DNA from: IOR16 sp034927775
GTDB taxonomy: Bacteria > Bacillota > Clostridia > Peptostreptococcales > Anaerovoracaceae
Assembly: GCA_034927775.1 (NCBI GenBank)
Contig: JAYFPL010000223.1
Coordinates: 1-9,822, forward strand
DNA length: 9,822 nt
Direction of reading: 5' to 3'
Shown: piece after piece, positions 1 through 6,057 of the stretch
Position numbering within the stretch: the first letter of the stretch is position 1
Layout: each line of letters begins with the position of its first letter
Program-made: the position numbers and the translations under genes
Notes under the pieces: model-generated
Databases searched by the model: none
What the model saw: the letters and a program-made list of their open reading frames with translations, nothing else
What the model was told of the DNA's origin: nothing

Positions 1-206
1 GGGCAGTTATTTATTGTGAAAAAAAATCTCATAAAGGCATTATTATCGGAAAAGAAGGAAAGAAACTGAAAGGAATTGGAAAAAGCGCCCGTTTAGAGAT
101 TGAAGGTCTTTTAGGGAGCAAGGTGTTTTTAGAGCTTTGGGTGAAAGTAAAGGAAAATTGGAGAGACAATGATTTTGCCATCGGCAATTTTGGATATAAG
201 GAATAA
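1..206 (+). CDS. era: GTPase Era, C-terminal KH-domain fragment (5' end outside window)
   Basis: This is the last 67 codons of Era, the essential GTPase that binds the 3' end of 16S rRNA and assists 30S subunit maturation in the cytoplasm. The readable frame begins at base 3 and ends at TAA 204-206. The visible part is the KH RNA-binding domain. It has the GxxG loop (GIIIGKEGKKLKGIG, coded around 54-95), then the family's ARLEIE helix and the strand VFLELWVKVKENWRD, and it ends in the usual FGY-type tail (GNFGYKE). The GTPase domain lies upstream of the window. The recO start codon follows the stop after only 2 nt, and the recO ribosome binding site lies inside the last era codons, so the two genes are co-transcribed and probably translationally coupled. 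Identification from conserved KH residues is firm, and nothing looks unusual. Confidence 0.95.
   Translation, partial: AVIYCEKKSHKGIIIGKEGKKLKGIGKSARLEIEGLLGSKVFLELWVKVKENWRDNDFAIGNFGYKE
198..202 (+). promoter_or_regulatory. recO ribosome binding site inside the end of era
   Basis: AAGGA at 198-202 lies 6 nt before ATG 209 and falls within the last codons of era (Lys-Glu before the TAA). Ribosomes finishing era therefore terminate next to the recO start, which suggests translational coupling. This site also supports ATG 209 as the recO start. Confidence 0.7.
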
Positions 207-208
207 AT

Positions 209-970
209 ATGTATACGGATACGGAAGGAATCATATTAAAACAAATAAAAACGGTGTCTGGTCGTAGAATGGTACTTTTGTTTTCGAAAAAATTCGGCAA
301 GATCAGTGCTGGTACCAGCATCAATGAAAAGGGAAAGGGAAAATCTGCTTTGGCTATGAGACCCTTTACTTATGGGAAATATGAGCTTTATAAAAACCGT
401 GATACTTACCACATCAATGGTGCAGAGGTCTTAAAAAGTTACTATCGCATTGGTGAGGATGTAGAAAAATATATGTGTTGTTCTTATGTTTTGGAATTAA
501 CCGAACGAGTTTTGGCGGAGGATGCAAAAGCACCGGAGATTTTCTATTTGCTTTTGGATTTTCTTTCGATTATGGAAGAAAGAAAAAAAAAGTATGAGAC
601 TTTGGTACTTGCGTATCAAGTGAAATTGTTGCAATGCTATGGGAGTATGCCAAAGCTGGATGCTTGTGTTTGCTGCGGGAGTACAACAAATTTAACAAAT
701 TTCAGTATTAAAGACGGTGGGCTTATTTGTAAGGCATGTATTTTGCAAGAGAATACGAATGATGCATTGATTTATGAGTTAAACTTTGCTATAGTAGATA
801 TATTAAGATATTTTTTGCGAAATTCTTTAAAAGCCTTAAAAAGTTTAGCATTGGAAGAATCTGTTCAGGGGCAGCTACAGCAAATTTTAAAAGATTACTT
901 CGCCTATCATTTGGATATCAAGACATTAAAAAGTGAAGGATTTGTTATGGATCTTTCTCAAAAAAAATAG
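209..970 (+). CDS. recO: DNA repair protein RecO
   Basis: RecO is the mediator of the RecFOR pathway. It binds SSB and single-stranded DNA, anneals complementary strands and helps load RecA at gaps. The 253-residue length is normal for the family. Residues 1-80 form the N-terminal OB-fold, opening with the typical TEGIILKQIKTVSGRRMVL. The rest is helical with a zinc-finger insert: C153-x2-C156 (in ACVCCGS) and C174-x2-C177 (in LICKAC), the CxxC pair seen in many Firmicutes RecO proteins. The helix after it ends in YFAYHLDIKTLKS, matching the family's conserved YxxxHL..K.LKS signature. The start is set by the AAGGA site 6 nt upstream. It sits between era and the DUF4342 gene, and era-recO is a common pairing in Firmicutes. 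No frameshift or missing motif was seen. Confidence 0.97.
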   Translation: MYTDTEGIILKQIKTVSGRRMVLLFSKKFGKISAGTSINEKGKGKSALAMRPFTYGKYELYKNRDTYHINGAEVLKSYYRIGEDVEKYMCCSYVLELTERVLAEDAKAPEIFYLLLDFLSIMEERKKKYETLVLAYQVKLLQCYGSMPKLDACVCCGSTTNLTNFSIKDGGLICKACILQENTNDALIYELNFAIVDILRYFLRNSLKALKSLALEESVQGQLQQILKDYFAYHLDIKTLKSEGFVMDLSQKK

Positions 971-988
971 ATTTTATCTAGGAAAAGA

Positions 989-998
989 AAAGGTGGTG
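989..998 (+). promoter_or_regulatory. Ribosome binding site of the DUF4342 gene
   Basis: AAAGGTGGTG at 989-998 contains AAAGG and AGGTG, both complementary to the 3' end of 16S rRNA, and lies 6-11 nt before ATG 1005. It decides the start. The same frame is open back to an ATG at 933 inside recO, but that codon would overlap recO by 38 nt and has no comparable site. Confidence 0.7.
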
Positions 999-1004
999 TT
1001 TTTT

Positions 1005-1619
1005 ATGGAAATTACATTAGAAAAGATTGAATTGGTAAAAGACAGAACTGGGGTTAGCTACAAAGAAGCAAAAGAAGCGTTGGAAGCAGCTGAGGGCAGT
1101 GTTGTTGATGCAATTATCAATATTGAAGAGTCCATTGATATCAACAGCAAGAGTAAGCTTGGCGAGCAAGGTGCAGAAATCATTGAAACCATTAAAGAAA
1201 TGATTCGAAAAGGAAACATTGCAAAGATTACTATTAAAAAGGATGATGAGGTCCTCTTGAATCTTCCTTTAAATGTAGGGATTATCGGTTCGATTTTATT
1301 CCCTTGGACTGCAGTAATTGCAACGATTGCTGCGTTTGGAACAAAGTGTAGAATTGAACTTTTAAAGGACAATGGTGAAATTGTCAATGTAAGTGGGATG
1401 GCAGCTGACACATTTGAGAATGTAAAAGAAAAAAGTACCGTAATTGCAGATGAAATGAAAGTTAAGGGTACTGATGTTTTTAATAATGTGAAAGAAAAGG
1501 CTAACGAAGCATTACGTAAAAATACCGAAGCAGAAAAAGATTCTGAATGTGATTGCGGATGCGATGGACCAATTGAAACTTGTGGTTGTGAATGCAGCTG
1601 TGGAGACGAAGAAAAATAA
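1005..1619 (+). CDS. DUF4342 protein with UBA-like N-terminus and cysteine-rich tail
   Basis: This 204-residue protein has no established function. Residues 6-40 (LVKDRTGVSYKEAKEALEAA, then GSVVDAI) form a UBA/TS-N-like three-helix domain resembling the EF-Ts N-terminus. Residues 67-128 match the DUF4342 core: a basic strand (KGNIAKITIKKDDEVLLNLP), a hydrophobic segment at about 91-111 that could enter or cross a membrane, and a closing strand CRIELLKDNGE. Residues 131-178 are a charged amphipathic helix in which FxNVKEK occurs twice, 22 residues apart (137-143 and 159-165). The last 25 residues carry seven cysteines, C182, C184, C186, C193, C195, C197 and C199, as CxCxC-x6-CxCxCxC among Asp/Glu/Gly. 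This is metallothionein-like and is not part of the DUF4342 core. The gene lies in the era-recO-glyS operon, 34 nt after recO and 34 nt before glyS. The family assignment is from memory of the motif. Metal binding is inference. Confidence 0.8.
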   Translation: MEITLEKIELVKDRTGVSYKEAKEALEAAEGSVVDAIINIEESIDINSKSKLGEQGAEIIETIKEMIRKGNIAKITIKKDDEVLLNLPLNVGIIGSILFPWTAVIATIAAFGTKCRIELLKDNGEIVNVSGMAADTFENVKEKSTVIADEMKVKGTDVFNNVKEKANEALRKNTEAEKDSECDCGCDGPIETCGCECSCGDEEK

Positions 1620-1653
1620 ACAAAAACAAAAGAAACAGAAATGGTAGGGTAAG

Positions 1654-3057
1654 ATGAAGAAAGAATTTTCAATGGACAAAGTTGTAGCACTGGCAAAATC
1701 TCGTGGTTTTGTATATCCGGGATCTGATATCTACGGAGGACTTGCAAATACTTGGGATTATGGTCCAGTGGGAGTAGAATTAAAAAACAATGTAAAAAAA
1801 GCATGGTGGAAAAAATTTGTGCAGGAATCTAAGTACAACGTTGGATTGGATGCTGCTATTTTAATGAATCCTAAGACTTGGGTCGCTTCTGGTCATGTAG
1901 GTGGTTTTGCAGATCCACTGATCGATTGTAAGAGTTGTAAAGCAAGATTTCGTGCAGATAAGTTAATTGAAGATTTTATGATGCAAAAGGACGGTGAAGC
2001 GATTACTGTTGATGGCTGGTCCAATGAAAAATTAGAAGGCTATATTAAGGATAATGCAATCGCATGTCCAGAATGCGGTAAAAATGATTTTACAGGAATT
2101 CGTCAATTTAATTTAATGTTTAAGACCTTCCAAGGTGTTACAGAAGATTCTAAATCAGAAATTTTCTTAAGACCGGAAACTGCGCAGGGTATCTTTGTAA
2201 ATTTTAAAAATGTTGCACGAACGACTCGTAAAAAAATGCCGTTTGGTATTGCACAGATTGGAAAGTCATTCAGAAATGAAATTACACCGGGAAACTTTAC
2301 CTTCCGAACCCGTGAATTTGAACAGATGGAATTGGAATTTTTCTGTACACCGGGAACCGATTTAGAATGGTTTGATTATTGGAAAAATATGTGTGTAGAA
2401 TGGTTAAAATCTTTACAGATGGACATGAATTCCATTCGGCTTCGTGACAATGAAAAAGAAGAACTATCCCACTATAGTAATGCAACAACGGACATTGAAT
2501 TTTTGTTCCCATTTGGTTGGGGGGAACTATGGGGAATTGCTGACCGAACTGACTTTGACTTAAAACAACATCAGGAGCATTCCGGACAAGATATGAGTTA
2601 TATGGATGCAGTTACCAATGAGAAATACATTCCATATTGTATCGAGCCATCCTTGGGAGCTGATCGTGTGACATTGGCTTTCCTAGTGAATGCTTATAAC
2701 GAAGAAACGATTGTTGACGGTAAAGGTCAAGAAGATACTCGTGTTGTCATGAAGTTCCATCCGGCTTTAGCACCGTTTAAAGCAGCGGTTCTTCCTCTGA
2801 CAAAAAAACAGGCAGAAGCTGCGGAAGAGCTTCATGCTGAGCTTTCTAAATACTTTATGATAGACTATGATTTACCTGGAAGTATTGGAAAGAGATATCG
2901 TAGACAGGATGAAATTGGAACACCATTCTGTATAACCGTGGACTTTGATACAGAAAATGATCAATCTGTTACGATTCGAGATCGTGATACAATGCAGCAA
3001 ATTCGTCTGCCGATCAATCAATTAAGAAGTTATATTGAAGAAAAGCTGATTTTTTAA
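1654..3057 (+). CDS. glyS: Glycyl-tRNA synthetase (alpha2 type)
   Basis: A class II aminoacyl-tRNA synthetase of 467 residues that charges tRNA-Gly with glycine using ATP in the cytoplasm. It is the homodimeric, single-chain form, not the alpha/beta GlyQ+GlyS form. The N-terminus (KSRGFVYPGSDIYGGLANTW, about 16-35) is diagnostic. An insert carries C92-x2-C95 and C138-x2-C141, a likely structural zinc site. FLRPETAQGIFVNF is at 171-184. Class II motif 2 is SFRNEITPGNFTFRTREFEQ at 205-224, and motif 3 is EPSLGADRVTLAF at 331-343. The anticodon-binding domain runs from about 368 to 465. The chosen start has an AGGG site 4 nt upstream; an internal Met at residue 7 is a possible alternative. It is the last gene of the era operon, and the 34-nt leader leaves no room for a T-box. 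A strong terminator follows. Confidence 0.98.
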   Translation: MKKEFSMDKVVALAKSRGFVYPGSDIYGGLANTWDYGPVGVELKNNVKKAWWKKFVQESKYNVGLDAAILMNPKTWVASGHVGGFADPLIDCKSCKARFRADKLIEDFMMQKDGEAITVDGWSNEKLEGYIKDNAIACPECGKNDFTGIRQFNLMFKTFQGVTEDSKSEIFLRPETAQGIFVNFKNVARTTRKKMPFGIAQIGKSFRNEITPGNFTFRTREFEQMELEFFCTPGTDLEWFDYWKNMCVEWLKSLQMDMNSIRLRDNEKEELSHYSNATTDIEFLFPFGWGELWGIADRTDFDLKQHQEHSGQDMSYMDAVTNEKYIPYCIEPSLGADRVTLAFLVNAYNEETIVDGKGQEDTRVVMKFHPALAPFKAAVLPLTKKQAEAAEELHAELSKYFMIDYDLPGSIGKRYRRQDEIGTPFCITVDFDTENDQSVTIRDRDTMQQIRLPINQLRSYIEEKLIF

Positions 3058-3064
3058 TTTTATA

Positions 3065-3092
3065 GGGCAAGCTTAAAAAGCTTGTCCTTTTT
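3065..3092 (+). terminator. Intrinsic terminator after glyS
   Basis: A 10-bp stem (GGGCAAGCTT at 3065-3074 with AAGCTTGTCC at 3078-3087, one G-T wobble) closes a 3-nt AAA loop and is followed by five T residues at 3088-3092. It starts 8 nt after the glyS stop and ends the era-recO-DUF4342-glyS transcript. Confidence 0.93.
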
Positions 3093-3134
3093 AATATTAA
3101 GTTTTTTATTAAAATTTAGAAAATAAGGTCTATC

Positions 3135-3170
3135 ATTCAATGATTAAAAGTGACTTTATTGAATTATAAT
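3135..3170 (+). promoter_or_regulatory. Probable ppdK promoter with inverted repeat
   Basis: A perfect -10 hexamer TATAAT lies at 3165-3170, giving a start near 3177 and a leader of about 28 nt. No good -35 is present at the right distance: TGATTA at 3141-3146 with an 18-nt spacer is the best candidate. The inverted repeat ATTCAAT (3135-3141) / ATTGAAT (3158-3164) spans the -35 to -10 interval and abuts the -10 box. It could be an operator, but 7-bp AT-rich arms can occur by chance. The poor -35 would fit a regulated or activator-dependent promoter. Confidence 0.45.
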
Positions 3171-3204
3171 TAACAATATTAAAAACTTAAAGGAGAGATG
3201 AAAA

Positions 3205-5835
3205 ATGGGAAAGAAGTACGTTTACCTTTTTAAAGAGGGTAATGGCAACATGCGCGAATTATTAGGAGGTAAAGGTGCAAATTTGGCGGAAATGACTAAC
3301 TTGGGTATGCCGGTTCCGCAGGGATTTACAATTACAACGGAAGCTTGTACACAATACTATGCTGACGGTGAAAAAATTAATGATGAGATTCAGGCCGAAA
3401 TTTTACGTTACATAACGGAACTTGAAAAAATTTCTGGTAAAAAATTCGGTGATTTAACAAATCCATTACTTGTTTCTGTTCGCTCTGGTGCCAGAGCATC
3501 TATGCCGGGTATGATGGATACCATACTAAATTTGGGACTGAATGATGAAGTTGTAGAAAGCTTTGCGAAAAAAACAGATAATCCTCGTTTTGCTTACGAC
3601 TCTTATCGTCGATTTATTCAAATGTATTCCGATGTTGTCATGGAAGTCGGAAAATCCTATTTCGAAAAATTAATTGACGAAATGAAGGATAAAAAAGGTG
3701 TTACTTTAGACACTGAGCTGGAAGCAGAAGATTTAAAAGAACTTGCAAAACAGTTTAAATTAGAATATAAGAATAAAGTTGGAGAAGATTTCCCATCGAA
3801 TCCAGTCGATCAACTGATGGGAGCAATCAAAGCTGTTTTCCGTTCCTGGGATAATCCTCGTGCTATTTATTATCGTAGAATGAATGACATCCCTTCTTCT
3901 TGGGGTACAGCTGTTAATGTTCAGGCGATGGTATTTGGAAATATGGGTGATACCTCCGGAACCGGTGTTGCTTTCTCCAGAAATCCGGCAACCGGTGAAA
4001 AGAAATTATATGGAGAATTCTTAATGAATGCACAAGGTGAAGACGTGGTTGCAGGTGTAAGAACTCCACAGACAATTGATCAATTGAAAGAACAGAATCC
4101 GACAGTATATGAAGAATTTTATAAAATCGTATATACTTTGGAGAAACACTATAGAGACATGCAGGATATGGAGTTTACTATTGAAGAAGGAAAACTTTAT
4201 ATGCTGCAGACAAGAAATGGAAAACGTACCGCAGCTGCTGCACTTCAAATTGCATGCGACCTTGTAGATGAAGGTATGATTAGTGAAAAAGAAGCAGTGA
4301 GCATGATTGATCCAAAACAACTTGATGCTTTGCTTCATCCGCAATTTGATGCAGATGCTTTAAAAGCAGCATTACCGGTTGGTGAAGCATTACCGGCTTC
4401 TCCGGGCGCTGCATGCGGTCAGGTTGTATTTACCGCAGAGGATGCGACTGAATGGGCAACAAAGAAAGGTGCAAAGGTTATTCTGGTTCGTCTGGAAACT
4501 TCTCCTGAAGACATTGAAGGGATGCATTACGCACAGGGTATTTTAACTGTTCGTGGAGGTATGACTTCACATGCTGCAGTAGTAGCAAGAGGCATGGGAA
4601 CTTGCTGTGTATCTGGTTGTGGTGAGATTAAGATTGATGAAGAGAAGAAAGTCTTTGCACTTGGTGGAAAAGAATTCCATGAAGGAGATTTTATATCTTT
4701 GGATGGCTCTACTGGTAAAATTTATGGAGAAGCTATCAAAACAGTTGATGCATCTATTTCCGGTAATTTTGACCGCTTAATGAAATGGGCAGATCAATAT
4801 CGTGTATTAAAGGTTCGTACAAATGCTGATACTCCAAAGGATGCAAAGCAAGCTAGAAGCTTTGGCGCGGAAGGAATCGGACTCTGCCGTACAGAGCATA
4901 TGTTCTTTGATTCTGCCAGAATTTCTGCAATGAGAGAAATGATTGTATCAAAGACGGAAGAACAGAGAAGAGCTGCATTGGCAAAGCTTTTACCAATGCA
5001 GAGAACTGATTTTGAAGGAATTTATGAGGCTATGGGAGGCTTCCCGGTTACCATTCGTTTCTTGGATCCTCCTCTACATGAATTCTTACCAACAGACAAA
5101 GAGGATATTATAGAACTTGCTAAGGAAATGAAGATGGAAGTGAGTGAATTAAACGCAGTCATTTCTTCCTTACATGAATTTAATCCTATGATGGGTCATA
5201 GAGGTTGTCGTTTGGCAGTTTCTTATCCGGAAATTGCAGAAATGCAGACAACTGCTGTAATTGAAGCTGCAATTGCAGTACAGAAAAAGCATCCAGAATG
5301 GAATATGGTTCCGGAAATCATGATTCCGCTTATTGGAGAAATTAAAGAATTACAATACGTTAAAAATATTGTAACGGAAACGGCAGATGCTATCATTGCA
5401 AAATCAGGTATCGATATGAAGTATATGGTTGGAACTATGATTGAAATTCCGCGTGCTGCTTTAACTGCAGATGAAATTGCAAAAGAAGCAGAGTTCTTCT
5501 CATTTGGTACAAATGATTTAACACAGATGACATTTGGATTTAGCCGAGATGATGCTGGTGCATTTTTAGGCGCATACTATGAAAAGAAAATTTATGAAAA
5601 TGATCCATTTGCAAAATTGGATCAGGTTGGTGTAGGGAAATTAGTAGAAATGGCTGTTGAATTAGGTCGAAGCACAAGATCTGATTTAAAGCTTGGAATT
5701 TGTGGTGAACATGGTGGCGATCCTTCTTCTGTGGAATTCTGCCATAAGGTTGGATTAAACTATGTATCTTGCTCCCCGTTCCGCGTACCAATTGCTCGAT
5801 TGGCCGCAGCTCAGGCAGCAATTAAACTTTCATAA
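3205..5835 (+). CDS. ppdK: Pyruvate, phosphate dikinase
   Basis: PPDK interconverts pyruvate + ATP + phosphate and PEP + AMP + pyrophosphate in the cytosol. In anaerobes it serves PEP synthesis or PPi-linked glycolysis. The 876-residue length is typical. Domains: the N-terminal ATP-grasp part (about 1-340) has GGKGANLAEM at 21-30 and RSGARASMPGMMDTILNLG at 93-111. The swivelling phosphohistidine domain (about 390-510) has GGMTSHAAVVARGMG with phospho-carrier His456 and, two residues before it, Thr454, the position phosphorylated by the plant-type regulatory protein. The C-terminal PEP/pyruvate barrel (about 520-876) has GIGLCRTEHMFF with Arg562, IRFLDPPLHEFLP with Arg618, EIPRAAL, FGTNDLTQMTFGFSRDD, and GICGEHGGDPSS with the catalytic acid Cys833. 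All sit one residue beyond the Clostridium symbiosum numbering as I recall it. AAGGAG at 3190-3195 is 9 nt before ATG. It is monocistronic between its own -10 box and terminator. No regulatory kinase/phosphorylase gene is adjacent. Confidence 0.99.
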   Translation: MGKKYVYLFKEGNGNMRELLGGKGANLAEMTNLGMPVPQGFTITTEACTQYYADGEKINDEIQAEILRYITELEKISGKKFGDLTNPLLVSVRSGARASMPGMMDTILNLGLNDEVVESFAKKTDNPRFAYDSYRRFIQMYSDVVMEVGKSYFEKLIDEMKDKKGVTLDTELEAEDLKELAKQFKLEYKNKVGEDFPSNPVDQLMGAIKAVFRSWDNPRAIYYRRMNDIPSSWGTAVNVQAMVFGNMGDTSGTGVAFSRNPATGEKKLYGEFLMNAQGEDVVAGVRTPQTIDQLKEQNPTVYEEFYKIVYTLEKHYRDMQDMEFTIEEGKLYMLQTRNGKRTAAAALQIACDLVDEGMISEKEAVSMIDPKQLDALLHPQFDADALKAALPVGEALPASPGAACGQVVFTAEDATEWATKKGAKVILVRLETSPEDIEGMHYAQGILTVRGGMTSHAAVVARGMGTCCVSGCGEIKIDEEKKVFALGGKEFHEGDFISLDGSTGKIYGEAIKTVDASISGNFDRLMKWADQYRVLKVRTNADTPKDAKQARSFGAEGIGLCRTEHMFFDSARISAMREMIVSKTEEQRRAALAKLLPMQRTDFEGIYEAMGGFPVTIRFLDPPLHEFLPTDKEDIIELAKEMKMEVSELNAVISSLHEFNPMMGHRGCRLAVSYPEIAEMQTTAVIEAAIAVQKKHPEWNMVPEIMIPLIGEIKELQYVKNIVTETADAIIAKSGIDMKYMVGTMIEIPRAALTADEIAKEAEFFSFGTNDLTQMTFGFSRDDAGAFLGAYYEKKIYENDPFAKLDQVGVGKLVEMAVELGRSTRSDLKLGICGEHGGDPSSVEFCHKVGLNYVSCSPFRVPIARLAAAQAAIKLS

Positions 5836-5855
5836 TAATCATTGTATTTGAATTC

Positions 5856-5894
5856 AGCCGTTTGTTGCATTTAAACAAACGGCTTTTTTCTTTT
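5856..5894 (+). terminator. Intrinsic terminator after ppdK
   Basis: An 11-bp perfect stem (AGCCGTTTGTT at 5856-5866 with AACAAACGGCT at 5874-5884) closes a 7-nt loop and runs into TTTTTT at 5884-5889, then C and TTTT. It starts 20 nt after the ppdK stop and ends that single-gene unit. Confidence 0.95.
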
Positions 5895-5917
5895 ATAGGC
5901 ATAGTATATAAAATATA

Positions 5918-5951
5918 ATTATTGTTATTTGATATCAATGAATATTATTGT
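5918..5951. repeat. Perfect palindrome flanked by short direct repeats upstream of pepD
   Basis: TTGATATCAA at 5929-5938 is a perfect 10-bp palindrome. It is flanked by two copies of ATTATTGT at 5918-5925 and 5944-5951. It lies about 40 nt before the pepD -35 box, where an activator or repressor could bind. The arms are AT-rich, so chance occurrence is possible. Confidence 0.25.
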
Positions 5952-5979
5952 CAAAATTTGTTCTTTTAGGATGAAAGCA

Positions 5980-6008
5980 TTGAAAGTTTTAAATAGTAGG
6001 AATATAAT
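5980..6008 (+). promoter_or_regulatory. pepD promoter (sigma-A type)
   Basis: TTGAAA at 5980-5985, a 17-nt spacer, and a perfect TATAAT at 6003-6008. Transcription should start near 6015, giving a leader of about 43 nt before ATG 6058. The promoter lies inside the in-frame open extension upstream of pepD, which argues that the extension is not translated. Confidence 0.8.
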
Positions 6009-6042
6009 AATTATGGCTTTTATTGCTATTGCAAAAAAAATT

Positions 6043-6049
6043 AAAGGAG
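6043..6049 (+). promoter_or_regulatory. pepD ribosome binding site
   Basis: AAAGGAG at 6043-6049 is 8 nt before ATG 6058, an optimal distance. It decides the start against earlier in-frame ATG codons at 5929 and elsewhere, which lie upstream of or within the promoter. Confidence 0.8.
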
Positions 6050-6057
6050 TGAACGTT

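Noticed and set aside
933..1004. Earlier in-frame start of the DUF4342 protein at 933
   Set aside because: It would overlap the end of recO by 38 nt and add 24 residues before the conserved MEITLEKIELVKDRTG start, without a good ribosome binding site.
1058..1804. Long open frame on the minus strand across the DUF4342 gene and the start of glyS
   Set aside because: It is antisense to two well-supported genes, its translation is a Ser/Phe/Leu/Ile-rich low-complexity string with no family resemblance, and it has no ribosome binding site or promoter of its own that I could see.
5929..6057. In-frame N-terminal extension of pepD from ATG 5929
   Set aside because: The extension contains a TTGAAA-17-TATAAT promoter and lacks a ribosome binding site, while ATG 6058 has AAAGGAG at 8 nt and gives the normal family N-terminus and length.
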